A program made the translations under genes and the position numbers. A model generated the notes under the pieces. That model worked only from the letters and a program-made list of their open reading frames with translations. It was not told the DNA's origin and did not search any database. From DASWJQ01 sp036397095 (GTDB lineage: Bacteria > Chloroflexota > Anaerolineae > Anaerolineales > E44-bin32), in assembly GCA_036397095.1 (NCBI GenBank), contig DASWJQ010000169.1:1-38736 (forward strand): a DNA stretch of 38,736 bases. The letters are read 5' to 3'. Positions 16,643 to 26,314 of this stretch are shown in pieces (position 1 is the stretch's first letter; every line of letters starts with the position of its first letter).

Positions 16643-19258
16643 ATGGACAAGAGAGCCGCCGGGATGGTCGTGCTGACGGCATTGTTTTTGCTCCTGCTTG
16701 GCCCGATGACCGCCGGTTGCACGCTTGCCGGCATCTCCATGGGAAACCGCGTTGATTTGCGCAGTTTCCAGACGGCTGGCGAGCCTTCCGTCGAGGACGG
16801 ACCCGTCGAAACCCGCGATCAGGGCTCCGGCTACACCTGCATCACCTTCTCGGCCACGGCGGCCATGGAGGCGGCCTACAAGCGCCAGCTGGGACTCGAA
16901 TTGGACCTGTCGGAGTCCTTTCTCAACTACATGGGAAAGATGACTTGGCTGCGTTACGAATTGGGCCCGGGAGACTATGCAGCAAGCCGGGCAGAAAACC
17001 AGGTCTCGGCCTTTGGCGGCGGCAATGGCATCGGCTGGATTGAGGCACTGACCGAAGGCTTCGCCACCCCGGTCGACCCGGCCTTTCCCTACGTGCCGAG
17101 CTACGATCTAACGGCCTACTGCCCCGGCTGCCAGGACTACCGAGATTCCTTCTGGAGCATGCAGCGCAACACCGGCGACTTCAATCTGAATCCGGCCAAT
17201 CTGCCGATAAGCGCCCTGACGTCCGGGGCGTACTATTCAGTGGCTTCCTTTGAGCGCATCAGCGAAATCACCGATCCGGACGCCTATGAGGCCGTGCTCG
17301 ACATGGGCTATGAGATCGTCTGGGACGTCATCATGGCCAACACTGGCACAGGCGTTTGGCAGGGCTGCGCAACAGGCCAGATGAATTGCCCACGCGGGGC
17401 CCACTCGATGCTGATTGTAGGCTACGACACCACAGACGGCAGCAATCCGTACCTATTGGTTAAGAACAGCTGGGGGCTGGGGTCCTCCTTCGACGAGGAC
17501 GGCGACGGCGTTGGCGACGGCTGGACCAGGATCTCCTACGACTACCTGGCCAATTCGATCAGCGCCGGGTACATCACCGAAGTGGCCGAGCCGCGCGCCT
17601 GGCCGGAACTCAAATTCATTGGCCGCTGGAACGCCTCGATGAATGGTCGCCAGGGGGTGCTCGACATCTATCACGTACCGGGGATCCGCGACGGTCTGCT
17701 GGCAGCCAACGGCGTCGGCGCCACCGACGAGCGGCTGGGTACCTTCTTCGACGAGGACGGCAACGCCTTCCGCGTCAACGGCCTGGTCAACGGCAACAGC
17801 CTTGACTTCTTTCTTAACCCCGAGAACCCCAGGCTGCGCTACGATGAATTGACGGGCACCCATCACGTCTTCCACCTGTTCAGCCAGGACATCAACGCGA
17901 TGGCTGGGACATTGCGCGAGGCCGATGCCAGCGCCGCCTCCGGCGGTTATGCCCTGCGTTGTGGGGCTGACGGTTGGCCAGACTGCAACGACAATTACCT
18001 CAATTCGGAGTTCGACAGCCCACGACCGCTGGAACCCGAGTCCTGGATCGGCCGCTGGGAGGTAGTCCACGATGGTTATCGGGGCAACCTGCTCATCCGG
18101 GAGCGCGATGACTCGCTGGCTGGCGGTGCCAGCGGAATGGCCGCGCTGCAGGGCGAGTACACAACCGATGGCGGCGCCACCAGGGACGTTGTCGTCCTGA
18201 TACGCACAAGCGATCCTCGCTTCATCGAGTTTCAAGTGCCATACGGAGGCAGCACAATACGCCTGCGAGGGCTGCATCTGGAACACGAACCCGGCGTTGC
18301 CGCCGGCGAGTCGACGGCGCTGCCCAAAATCGGCTTTACCATGCGTCGCTTGAGCGCTCGCCTGATCGCCCAAATTGTGCAGCCCGCTGAGCGGGCCCAA
18401 TCGCGCGCCCGGCAGATACCGTTCGAGGTGGAAGTGTTCAGCGATCCGGCGCACGACTGCTGCAGCTACCAATGGACCTCGAGCCTGGACGGGGCATTGG
18501 GTGACACGCAAAGCTTCGCCGCTTGGGGTTCTGAGTTCAGCAGTGGGGTCCACACCATCCGGGTGGAGGTCACCGATGCCGGCGGCAACACGGCTTTCGA
18601 TGAGGTCGAGATCGAGTTCCCCGAGAACCTGGCGCCGACGGTGACGATCACGTCGCCGGCCGAAGGGGCGGTCTTCGAGCAGAGCCAGCGGATCAACTTC
18701 ACCGGCACCAGCGTCGACACCGACCATCCGCCCGCCTACAGGTTGGATGAGGACGAGGTGGCCTGGTACTTGAACAGCAACACCTCGCCCTTTGGCAGCG
18801 GACATGCCGCAAGCCTGACCGGCCTGCCGCTGGGCAATCACACCATCACCTTCCGCGGGTCCGACGGACTGGCGACCGCCAGCGATACGGTTGAGGTCGT
18901 GATCATTGAGGACGCCGAGGACTTGAGCCCGTCGGCCTCGATCATTCAACCGGCCAATGGTGCCTCCTACAACGCCGACACTTACGACCCAGAGAATGAC
19001 CAGTGGTATGTAACCGTCAACTTGCAGGGAACAGGGACGGACCCGGAGGATGGCACGTTGACCGGCGGCAGTCTGGTATGGACCGACAAGGTCAACGGCG
19101 GCTCGTCGGTCACCCTGGGGACCGGCACCAGCCTGAGTGTCCGTCTGTATGCGCCGATGTGCTTTGGCAACACCCATCAAATCACCTTGACCGTGACCGA
19201 CAGCGCCGGCAACAACGCGACGGCCCAGATCACGGTGACGGTCAGCCTGCTGTGTTGA
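16643..19258 (+). CDS. Papain-like (C1) cysteine protease lipoprotein with Ig-like repeats
   Basis: This is an 871-residue exported protein. A lipoprotein-type signal ends at MTAGC (Cys 26). The C1 papain-fold domain (about 50-300) keeps Gln60, catalytic Cys66, His254 (GAHSMLIVGYD) and Asn275 (VKNSWG), but the usual Trp after Cys is Ile (CITF). An acidic loop DEDGDGVGDG follows the Asn and could bind calcium. The middle (about 310-560) contains two repeats beginning FIGRWNASMNGRQGVLDIY and WIGRWEVVHDGYRGNLLI. The C-terminus has three Ig-like/cadherin-type domains (about 575-870) with ITSPAEGAVF and IQPANGASY starts. ATG 16643 is chosen because GGGAGAGG lies just upstream and the signal peptide starts there. 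The discoidin-type lipoprotein follows 29 bases downstream. Confidence 0.83.
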   Translation: MDKRAAGMVVLTALFLLLLGPMTAGCTLAGISMGNRVDLRSFQTAGEPSVEDGPVETRDQGSGYTCITFSATAAMEAAYKRQLGLELDLSESFLNYMGKMTWLRYELGPGDYAASRAENQVSAFGGGNGIGWIEALTEGFATPVDPAFPYVPSYDLTAYCPGCQDYRDSFWSMQRNTGDFNLNPANLPISALTSGAYYSVASFERISEITDPDAYEAVLDMGYEIVWDVIMANTGTGVWQGCATGQMNCPRGAHSMLIVGYDTTDGSNPYLLVKNSWGLGSSFDEDGDGVGDGWTRISYDYLANSISAGYITEVAEPRAWPELKFIGRWNASMNGRQGVLDIYHVPGIRDGLLAANGVGATDERLGTFFDEDGNAFRVNGLVNGNSLDFFLNPENPRLRYDELTGTHHVFHLFSQDINAMAGTLREADASAASGGYALRCGADGWPDCNDNYLNSEFDSPRPLEPESWIGRWEVVHDGYRGNLLIRERDDSLAGGASGMAALQGEYTTDGGATRDVVVLIRTSDPRFIEFQVPYGGSTIRLRGLHLEHEPGVAAGESTALPKIGFTMRRLSARLIAQIVQPAERAQSRARQIPFEVEVFSDPAHDCCSYQWTSSLDGALGDTQSFAAWGSEFSSGVHTIRVEVTDAGGNTAFDEVEIEFPENLAPTVTITSPAEGAVFEQSQRINFTGTSVDTDHPPAYRLDEDEVAWYLNSNTSPFGSGHAASLTGLPLGNHTITFRGSDGLATASDTVEVVIIEDAEDLSPSASIIQPANGASYNADTYDPENDQWYVTVNLQGTGTDPEDGTLTGGSLVWTDKVNGGSSVTLGTGTSLSVRLYAPMCFGNTHQITLTVTDSAGNNATAQITVTVSLLC

Positions 19259-19287
19259 GGCGGCGCCGTGCGACGTGGGAGGCGGTT

Positions 19288-19950
19288 ATGACAAGCAAAC
19301 GATATTGGATGCCAACAGCACAGGGGTTGAACGCACTCATCCTTGCGCTAGCCTTGGCCGGCTGCAACCTGCCCCTGTTGGGCGGCGCCCCGACGTCCCC
19401 GGCTCCGCTCGAGCCCACCCCGTTCCGATTGTCGGCCGACGAACGGCAGCTGGAGGACGAGGCTGAGATTGAGGCCTCGTCGAGTGCGACGGGAAGCCAG
19501 GCCGCGTTTGCGTTAGACGGTGATGCGGCCACCTTCTGGGCGCCGGTGCTGGAAACCGACCAACACTGGCTGCAGTTGGATTTGGGTCGCCCGACGGCGA
19601 TCGGCGAGATCCGGCTGACATTTGCGCCAGGCTCGTCGACACGCGTCCAAGTGCTGCTCAAGGCGCCGGATTGGGCCTCGGAGGAATACGTCACGGCGGC
19701 GGCCAGCCAGCCGATCGCCGGCGATCCCGTCCTTGTGATCGCTCCGGCCGAGGCCTGGACCGGCATCCAGTATGTGCGCATCGAAGTGCGGAGCCCCGAC
19801 GAGGCCTTTGGCCTGCAAGAGATTGAACTTCTGTTCCCCGAGGAAGATCCCTACCTGATCGAATACGGTGACCAGGATGGCGACGGAGTTCTTGACGACG
19901 CGGACTGGTGCCCGGAGACTCCTGGCGAGCTCGCCGACAATGGCTGCTGA
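19288..19950 (+). CDS. Discoidin (F5/8 type C)-like lipoprotein
   Basis: This is a 220-residue lipoprotein (LALAGC, Cys 26). Residues about 60-185 form a discoidin/F5-8-type-C-like domain (AFALDGDAATFWAP, HWLQLDLGRPTAIGEIRLTF, YVRIEV), a jelly roll that usually binds carbohydrate or surface ligands. The C-terminus DQDGDGVLDDADWCPETPG is a calcium-binding thrombospondin-type-3-like repeat. The start is set by GGGAGG six bases before ATG 19288; the longer open frame upstream overlaps the protease gene and is a shadow. It is probably cotranscribed with the upstream papain-like protease. Confidence 0.8.
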   Translation: MTSKRYWMPTAQGLNALILALALAGCNLPLLGGAPTSPAPLEPTPFRLSADERQLEDEAEIEASSSATGSQAAFALDGDAATFWAPVLETDQHWLQLDLGRPTAIGEIRLTFAPGSSTRVQVLLKAPDWASEEYVTAAASQPIAGDPVLVIAPAEAWTGIQYVRIEVRSPDEAFGLQEIELLFPEEDPYLIEYGDQDGDGVLDDADWCPETPGELADNGC

Positions 19951-19998
19951 TCCCCGACGAGCTACGGGCTAGGTCCCAGCTGCGACGATGACCGGCCG

Positions 19999-20078
19999 CA
20001 TGGCTGTCTCAACCCCCCGGCACCTGATTGACACGGTCCATTAGACCGGCAAACTCGACAGAACCTGTCATGGCTGTC
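19999..20078 (+). promoter_or_regulatory. Leader with TTGACA box and CATGGCTGTC direct repeat
   Basis: The 200-base gap before the first CSLREA gene has a perfect TTGACA at 20028-20033, but no convincing -10 box at 16-18 bases (CAAACT at 20050 is the best). CATGGCTGTC occurs twice, at 19999-20008 and 20069-20078, bracketing the box, and could be a regulator site. Confidence 0.25.
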
Positions 20079-20152
20079 ACATCGAGCCGGGTTCTCACGT
20101 TCTAGAGTCGAAGCCAGCTGGTTCAGCGGGCCGATGGGACGTTGGAGTCAAT

Positions 20153-23005
20153 ATGCCTGTGTCACGGCGATTGCGTTTGCTTGTGTTAACGCTGCTGATG
20201 GTGCTGTTGTCGACAATGCTTGCCTCGTGTGGCTTGTTCGAGATATTCGTCGAGGCCCTGAGTCGCATCTGCGAACGTCCGCTGGCGGTGACCACCTATG
20301 ATGACAAGAACGATGGCGTCTGTCTACCCGATGACTGCTCGCTGCGTGAGGCGGTGGTCACGGCCAACCGCTGCGAGGGCCGGCAAGAGATTCGCCTTCC
20401 GGTCGGTGTCTTCGAACTGAGCCTGGCCGGCCGCGGCGAAGAAGCGGCGGCCAGCGGCGATTTGGATATCACGGACGACGTGGACATCATCGGCGACTCG
20501 GCGCCGCGTCCGGAACCGCGGGTTGTGATTGACGGCGCCGGGCTCGACCGAGTCTTCGAGGTCCACGAGGAGGTCGAGGCCACTTTCCAGGGGCTCGTGA
20601 TCCGCAACGGAGATGCGGACAACCTGCCGGGTGGCGGGATCTTTGCGCATGATTTCAGTTCTATCGAGCTGTTGACCGTCCACCTGCTCGACAATCAGGC
20701 CATGAACCAGGGTGGCGGCATGTTTGCAATGGGCCAGGTGGCAGTTGAGGACAGCGTATTCCGAGGCAACCAGGTCGGCTACACAGGCGGGAGCGGGTGG
20801 TTTGGTGGAGGTGGACTCTTCCTCCACCCGTCCGGCTCAATCTCGGTGTTCAACAGCGTGTTTGAGGCCAACCGAGCCACCGACGCGCAGACGGGAGGCG
20901 GTGGTCTGTTTGTGCGCGGGCCAGCCGAACTGGCGGAAACAGTGATTGAGGGCAATGAGGCCGGTCAGATCGGCGGCGGCCTGGCGTCAGCCGACGACCT
21001 GACGTTGCGCCTGGTGACGGTGGAGGACAATGTGGCCGGCGCCGGCGGGGGCGGGGTTGACCAAACGGCTGGCAATGCGTTTACCCAAATCATCGACAGC
21101 CAATTCAACCGCAACCGGGGCTCGATTGGCGGCGGTCTGTATACCTGGAGCCGCACCGAAATCCACAGCACACAGTTTCGCGGCAACATTGCCGAGCGCG
21201 ACGGCGGCGGCTTGCACGTCGCCAGTTTCCGCGCCGACGAAACCGGGACGATCGTGCCGGTTGAAAACCAGGTCTTGATTGCAGATAGCCTGTTCGAGGG
21301 CAATGAGGCGGGTGATACCGGAAGCGCCATCTCCAACGCTACGGGTTATCTCATCATGCGTGAGACCAACGTGGAAGAAAATATCGCCACCGGCCCCGGT
21401 GGCGCGGCAGTCTTCAACGAAGCCCGCTTTGAGATGACCGCAGGCCGGATTAGCCGCAATCAAAGCCTGGCTGGCTACATCGGTTATGGCCTGCGCAATT
21501 TCGAAGGCGAAGCGCGCCTGACGGGGGTCATGATCGCCGAGAACCGTGCCGGCCCTGGAGCGCCGTCGGACCTAATTATGGTCGGGGTCGCCAGCGACGG
21601 CGAGCTCTTCCTGACCGATGTGCAGATCTTGAATCAGGACGGCGGACCAGACGGCTTTGGGGTCGGTCTTCAGAACGGGACCAGCACAGCCACGGCCGCC
21701 AACGCGTTGCTTTCGGGGGTGCTCATCCAAGGGCACAACGGCCGCGCTATCTACAGCGAGTATGAGAGCTCGGATCTGACGATGAACGATTCGGAGCTCA
21801 GTCAGAACCCAGGAGGGGCGATTGCCAACGGCGGTGTCATGAACGTGCGCGGCACCACGATTGGCGGCAACATAGCCAGCCGGCTGGACTATGGGCCACA
21901 GAGTTGCAGCATCATCCTGAACTTTGGCCACCTGCATTTGGAGAACAGCACGGTCGGCGAGAACGCGGCCGGCGGTCCAGACTGCAAGACTCTCCTGAAT
22001 GCCGCCAATCTTTATCTGGACAGTGTCACGCTTCACGACAATGAGATGGTGGGCATCCTGACCGATCGTTTGAGCTTCACCCCAACCTTCGCACTCTTCG
22101 CACGTGCCCATCGTAGCATTGTGGCCGGCAACGATCCGTCCGGCTGCGGCGGCCCACTGACGACCTTGGGCAACAATCTGTTCGACGACACGAGTTGCGG
22201 CCCAGATACCGGATTAGGAGACGTTGTGTCGTCGGATCCGTTGGGCATCAGGCCGCTGGCGGACAACGGTGGCCCGACCCCTACCATGGCGCTGCAATCA
22301 ACCAGCCCGGCGGTTGACACCGGCGGGGCGACCTGCCTGGCAACCGACCAGCGCGGCTATGGCCGGCCGGGTGGATCGGCCTGCGACATTGGCGCGTTTG
22401 AGTTGGACGCCGACCCGTCGGGGGCGGCCGGCGCGGGAACCGAAGAGCCCGACGAGGCCCCCGATGCCAGCCCGTCGCCGGCCGCCGATCCGCTGAGCAT
22501 CAATTTCAACGCCGACCGCTACAGCTTGCCGTTGGGTGAGTGCACACGGATACGTTGGGAAGTCCAGAACGCCGAAACGGTGGCGCTCGATGGGGAGAGC
22601 GTGCCGGCAACTGAGGCCGAACAGGTCTGCCCGCAGCAAACCACCACCTACCGCCTGATGGCGGCCAATGCCAGCGAACAGGCCGAAGCGACCGTCACGA
22701 TCGAGGTGACTGAGCCGCTGCTGACGCCGCCAGCCGCGCCGACGCAGCTCGGCATCGGCCAGGTGACCTGCAATGCCAACACCTACAGCGTGCCCTTGAA
22801 CTGGGTCGACAACGCCGACAACGAAGACGGCTTCCGGGTCTATCGCAACGGGCAGCTGCTGGCTACACTCGGCTCGAACGTGGATAAGTACACCGATGGC
22901 AACGCACCGGCGACCGGCTCACCGGTGACCTACGGCGTCGAGGCTTTCAATGACGCCGGCGCTTCCAGCCGGCCGACGGTGCAAGAGCCGGGGTGTCTGT
23001 TCTAG
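20153..23005 (+). CDS. CSLREA right-handed beta-helix lipoprotein 1
   Basis: This is a 950-residue surface lipoprotein with lipobox LASC (Cys 26). The CSLREA motif is at 62-67, and then a long right-handed parallel beta-helix (about 110-700) made of GGG/N-rich turns such as GGGIFAHD, GGGMFAMG, GGGLFLHP, in the style of polymorphic outer-membrane/pectate-lyase folds. The helix ends with the DNGGPTPTMALQ...DIGAFEL signature (choice-of-anchor Q type). Two C-terminal modules follow: an Ig-like domain (INFNADRYSLPLGECTRIRW) and an FN3-like domain (ENEDGFRVYRNGQLLATLG-type). The same two modules end the second CSLREA protein. Its role is probably adhesion or binding of polymers at the surface; enzyme activity is not evident. 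GGAG five bases before the ATG supports the start. Confidence 0.85.
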   Translation: MPVSRRLRLLVLTLLMVLLSTMLASCGLFEIFVEALSRICERPLAVTTYDDKNDGVCLPDDCSLREAVVTANRCEGRQEIRLPVGVFELSLAGRGEEAAASGDLDITDDVDIIGDSAPRPEPRVVIDGAGLDRVFEVHEEVEATFQGLVIRNGDADNLPGGGIFAHDFSSIELLTVHLLDNQAMNQGGGMFAMGQVAVEDSVFRGNQVGYTGGSGWFGGGGLFLHPSGSISVFNSVFEANRATDAQTGGGGLFVRGPAELAETVIEGNEAGQIGGGLASADDLTLRLVTVEDNVAGAGGGGVDQTAGNAFTQIIDSQFNRNRGSIGGGLYTWSRTEIHSTQFRGNIAERDGGGLHVASFRADETGTIVPVENQVLIADSLFEGNEAGDTGSAISNATGYLIMRETNVEENIATGPGGAAVFNEARFEMTAGRISRNQSLAGYIGYGLRNFEGEARLTGVMIAENRAGPGAPSDLIMVGVASDGELFLTDVQILNQDGGPDGFGVGLQNGTSTATAANALLSGVLIQGHNGRAIYSEYESSDLTMNDSELSQNPGGAIANGGVMNVRGTTIGGNIASRLDYGPQSCSIILNFGHLHLENSTVGENAAGGPDCKTLLNAANLYLDSVTLHDNEMVGILTDRLSFTPTFALFARAHRSIVAGNDPSGCGGPLTTLGNNLFDDTSCGPDTGLGDVVSSDPLGIRPLADNGGPTPTMALQSTSPAVDTGGATCLATDQRGYGRPGGSACDIGAFELDADPSGAAGAGTEEPDEAPDASPSPAADPLSINFNADRYSLPLGECTRIRWEVQNAETVALDGESVPATEAEQVCPQQTTTYRLMAANASEQAEATVTIEVTEPLLTPPAAPTQLGIGQVTCNANTYSVPLNWVDNADNEDGFRVYRNGQLLATLGSNVDKYTDGNAPATGSPVTYGVEAFNDAGASSRPTVQEPGCLF

Positions 23006-23013
23006 CGGGAGAT

Positions 23014-23041
23014 AGGGCGCGGACCGTAGGGTCCGCGCCCT
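23014..23041 (+). terminator. Perfect 12-bp hairpin, terminator-like
   Basis: AGGGCGCGGACC (23014-23025) and GGTCCGCGCCCT (23030-23041) form a perfect stem with a GTAG loop, nine bases after the CSLREA stop codon. There is no T-tract, so it may be a weak or factor-assisted terminator, or an RNA-stabilising hairpin. Confidence 0.5.
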
Positions 23042-23048
23042 CGACCCC

Positions 23049-23930
23049 ATGACCGGATTCCTGGTCACGGCTCCGGCCGGCTTCAACTTCCGCTCGACCA
23101 TGATCAGCCACGGCTGGCTCATGTTGGCGCCGTTCGACTACTCGGACGACTACCTGCGCCTGCAAACGATCGACCGGCTCGACGATGGCAGCTTGGTTCA
23201 ATTGAACTTCGCACCTGCGGCCGGCCCGGCCATCCGGGTCGAGGTCGAGGGGGTGAAGGGCCGGCTGCGGGCCGCCTCCAAGCGGCGACTCACGGAATTG
23301 ACTCGCCGCATCTTCAACCTCGATCTTGACATGACGCCTGTCTACCGCCGTTTGCGAACCGAAGCGCGCTATCGCTGGGCCGAGCAGAGGGGCGCCGGAC
23401 GCCTGCTGCGCGCGGCGACGGTCTGGGAAGACCTGGTTAAGACATTGATGACGACCAACACCACCTGGGCTGGCACGCGCAACATGGTGAAACGGATCAC
23501 CGAGTTGGGACCGCAGGATGACGCCGGCCGTCATGCCTTCCCCACACCGGCCGAAGTGGCAGGCCACAGGCAACAAGCCCTGCAAGAGCACATCCGCGCC
23601 GGCTACCGCACTGCCTACCTACTCGAGTTAGCCGGGCGGATCGCTGCCGGTGAGCTGGACGTCGAGCGCTGGGATGATCCCGCCCTCGAGTCCGATGATG
23701 TCTACCAACGTCTGCTGGAATTGAAAGGCTTTGGGCCCTATGCGGCCAGTGTCATGCTCAAATTGATGGGGAAGTTCGACCGGCTGGCGCTCGACACGGC
23801 GGCGCGGTCCATGTATGCTCAGCAGTTCACCGAAGGCGGCAAGCCGACCGATCGCCAGATCAGGGAGCACTACCAGCCCTATGCCCCCTACCAGGGCTTG
23901 GTCCTGTGGCTGGATCTGATGGTCGAGTAG
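23049..23930 (+). CDS. HhH-GPD family DNA glycosylase
   Basis: This is a 293-residue base-excision repair enzyme of the AlkA/OGG1-like HhH-GPD superfamily. The N-terminal half is a beta-rich domain (residues 1-80) as in AlkA/OGG1. The helix-hairpin-helix is LKGFGPYAAS at 225-234, and the catalytic aspartate is D249 in LALDTAAR. The position that is the lyase lysine in OGG1 (in its GVGTKVAD motif) is Tyr231 here, so a monofunctional glycosylase without AP-lyase activity is expected. No Fe-S cysteine cluster is seen. The damaged base recognised is unknown. It sits just after the hairpin at 23014-23041 with no clear ribosome site. Confidence 0.85.
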   Translation: MTGFLVTAPAGFNFRSTMISHGWLMLAPFDYSDDYLRLQTIDRLDDGSLVQLNFAPAAGPAIRVEVEGVKGRLRAASKRRLTELTRRIFNLDLDMTPVYRRLRTEARYRWAEQRGAGRLLRAATVWEDLVKTLMTTNTTWAGTRNMVKRITELGPQDDAGRHAFPTPAEVAGHRQQALQEHIRAGYRTAYLLELAGRIAAGELDVERWDDPALESDDVYQRLLELKGFGPYAASVMLKLMGKFDRLALDTAARSMYAQQFTEGGKPTDRQIREHYQPYAPYQGLVLWLDLMVE

Positions 23931-24109
23931 CAGTTCAGTACCACAGATGATTGCCAGATTCGTCGCTTGCGCCCGCCGTAGGATCCGATTCCTTCAAGAC
24001 AAGTTGGGAGGATTGGCAGCGGCAGACCGCAGCTGAGCCTGTCACAAGAAGCGGGCCCGGCCCGTTAATCGGTTGAGTACTGAAGAAGCGCGCCCAAGGA
24101 GGCACGATC

Positions 24110-26221
24110 ATGTCGAAACGAGCCAAGTGGAGCATCATTCTGTTCTTCAGCGTGTTGGTCGGGGCAACCCTGGGCTGCACGATCATTGACGATCTGGCCG
24201 CCGGGCTGGAGGAGCTGTGTGCCACCGACCCATTCGTGGTGACCAAGACAGCCGACACCAACGACGGCCTGTGCACGCCGGAGGACTGCTCGTTGCGGGA
24301 AGCGGTCGTGATGGCCAATGCTTGTCCCGGCCATCAGACCATCCAACTGCCGCCGGACGGCTACCATCTTACCCGCAGCGGCGCCAACGAGGACGCCGCT
24401 GATACCGGCGACCTGGACATCACCGACGATTTAACGATCAATGGCATCGGTGCCCCCTCGGTCCATGGGGAAGAGGAGGACCGGGTGTTCGAGATCTTTG
24501 AACCAGCCGAAGTCGAGTTGAACCTGCTGATCATCGTCGAGGGCCGCGAGCAGTTGGGCGCCGGCATTCGCAATCACAGCGTGTTGACGGTCAACGACAG
24601 CGCCATCAACTTCAACGAAGCCGTCGTGCCCGAGGGCGGTGTTGGTCTCAGTGCCGGGGGTGGTTTGCACAATGACCAAGGTGCGGTCGCCAACTTCAAC
24701 TCGGTGCAATTCATCGAAAATATGGCCGACCTAGGTGGCGGCGTCCACAACTTCGCCGTTGCCAGCTTCACGATGAACGGCGGGCAGTTCGCCGGCAACA
24801 ACGCCGGTCAGCACGGTGGGGCGCTGTGGAACAACTTTGAAGCCGACGCCGAGTTGAACGATGTCAACTTTTTCCAGAGCGAGGCCGGCGGCAATGGCGG
24901 CGCCATCTATAACGATGGACACCTGGAAATGTCACTCAACCCGTTCGAACAGAGCATCGCCGACGGCAACGGCGGCGGACTATACAACGGACCGGATGGG
25001 GAAGCCTTCCTCTATGAGGCCTGGTTCACCAACAACAACGCCGAACTGGGCGGCGGCGTCTTCAATGCCGGCCTGCTGCACCTGTACCAAAGCGGCTTGA
25101 ACAACAACACGGCCTTCGGCGGCTTCGGCGGCGGGGCTTACAACGACGGCGCGCTGGCGGCGCTGCTGCTGCAGAACACCACCGTCAGCGCCAATGTAAT
25201 TATCCCGACCGGCTCGGCCGGCGGCAGCGGCATCTACAACGGCGGTGGTGATCTGAGCATCAACTTCGTCAGCATGGCGCTCAACAGCGATGATGGCATT
25301 TACAACGATGGCGGTCACGGCACGATCGAGAACACGATCCTGGCCAGCCACAGTGCCGGCAACTGCGCCGGGGACCCGCTGTCGTCGAATGGCTACAACT
25401 TGGAAGACGCCGACGACTGCGGCTTTACCGAGTCCAGCGATCTGGTTGACACCATGCCGCTGATCGCCTTCCTGGCGATGAACGGCGGCAACAGCCTGAA
25501 CCACGCACTGCTGCCGGGCAGCCCGGCGCTCGATTCGGCCACACCAGACACTTGCATCCCGGTGGACCAGCGCGGGGTGGCTCGCCCGATCGGGGCGCAG
25601 TGCGACCGGGGCTCGTACGAGGGCATTGGCGAAAACCCGCCGCAGCCCGGCGCCGACGATCTGACGACCGAACCGACGGCGGTGGTCACGCCGACACCGA
25701 CGGCCGTCATCTGGCCGCCGATCGACATCAACTTCAACGCCGACGACTACAGCATCTTCTTCGGCGAGTGCACCCGGCTGCGCTGGGAGGTGCTCAACGC
25801 CGAACAGGTGTATCTCGACGGCGTGATGATGCCGGCCCTGGAGGCCGAAGAGGTGTGCCCGGAGACCACCACAACCTACAAGCTGATGGCCTCCAATCCG
25901 CAGGAAGAGGCCGAAGAGCAGCTGACGATTGAGGTGATCGAGCAGCCGCCGGCGCCGCCCGAGAAACTGGCGAACGGGGCCAGCTGCTCGGCCAACGGGT
26001 TCCAGGTGACGCTGATGTGGGACGACATCGCCACCAATGAGGACGGCTACCGGGTCTACCGCAACGGCGCGTTGATCGCCACGCTTGGCGCCAACGCCGA
26101 GAGCTATGTCGACTCGCCCCCGCTTGGCGGTCCATACACCTACGGCGTCGAGGCCTATAACGCCTCGGGCGCCTCAAGCCGGCCGACGACTACAACAACG
26201 GTCTGCCAGGTTCCGCAATAG
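24110..26221 (+). CDS. CSLREA right-handed beta-helix lipoprotein 2
   Basis: This is a 703-residue lipoprotein (signal ending TLGC, Cys 23) with CSLREA at 60-65 preceded by the same cysteine-containing linker as the first protein. A shorter beta-helix (about 120-480) has turns such as GGGLHNDQ, GGGVHNFA, GGALWNNF, GGAIYNDG, and ends with the DQRGVARPIGAQCDRGSYEG anchor signature. After a Thr/Pro linker come the Ig-like module (INFNADDYSIFFGECTRLRW) and the FN3-like module (EDGYRVYRNGALIATLG), clearly paralogous to the 950-residue protein. AAGGAGG precedes the ATG by seven bases, a strong ribosome site. It is likely a surface adhesin or structural protein. Confidence 0.85.
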   Translation: MSKRAKWSIILFFSVLVGATLGCTIIDDLAAGLEELCATDPFVVTKTADTNDGLCTPEDCSLREAVVMANACPGHQTIQLPPDGYHLTRSGANEDAADTGDLDITDDLTINGIGAPSVHGEEEDRVFEIFEPAEVELNLLIIVEGREQLGAGIRNHSVLTVNDSAINFNEAVVPEGGVGLSAGGGLHNDQGAVANFNSVQFIENMADLGGGVHNFAVASFTMNGGQFAGNNAGQHGGALWNNFEADAELNDVNFFQSEAGGNGGAIYNDGHLEMSLNPFEQSIADGNGGGLYNGPDGEAFLYEAWFTNNNAELGGGVFNAGLLHLYQSGLNNNTAFGGFGGGAYNDGALAALLLQNTTVSANVIIPTGSAGGSGIYNGGGDLSINFVSMALNSDDGIYNDGGHGTIENTILASHSAGNCAGDPLSSNGYNLEDADDCGFTESSDLVDTMPLIAFLAMNGGNSLNHALLPGSPALDSATPDTCIPVDQRGVARPIGAQCDRGSYEGIGENPPQPGADDLTTEPTAVVTPTPTAVIWPPIDINFNADDYSIFFGECTRLRWEVLNAEQVYLDGVMMPALEAEEVCPETTTTYKLMASNPQEEAEEQLTIEVIEQPPAPPEKLANGASCSANGFQVTLMWDDIATNEDGYRVYRNGALIATLGANAESYVDSPPLGGPYTYGVEAYNASGASSRPTTTTTVCQVPQ

Positions 26222-26238
26222 TTCAGTCGATCCAGCGC

Positions 26239-26279
26239 CGACTGCCCACCGGGCGACGTGCGGGTGCGGTGGGCAGTCG
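26239..26279 (+). terminator. GC-rich hairpin after CSLREA gene 2, terminator-like
   Basis: CGACTGCCCACC (26239-26250) pairs with GGTGGGCAGTCG (26268-26279), a perfect 12-bp stem with a 17-base loop, starting 17 bases after the stop codon. No T-tract follows. Confidence 0.45.
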
Positions 26280-26314
26280 CCGCGCAACCTTAGAAAGTGG
26301 GACAAATACACGAG

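Noticed and set aside
17453..19180. 575-codon open frame antisense to the papain-like protease gene
   Set aside because: Long antisense frames are expected in GC-rich DNA; the sense strand has clear domains and the antisense product has no recognisable motif.
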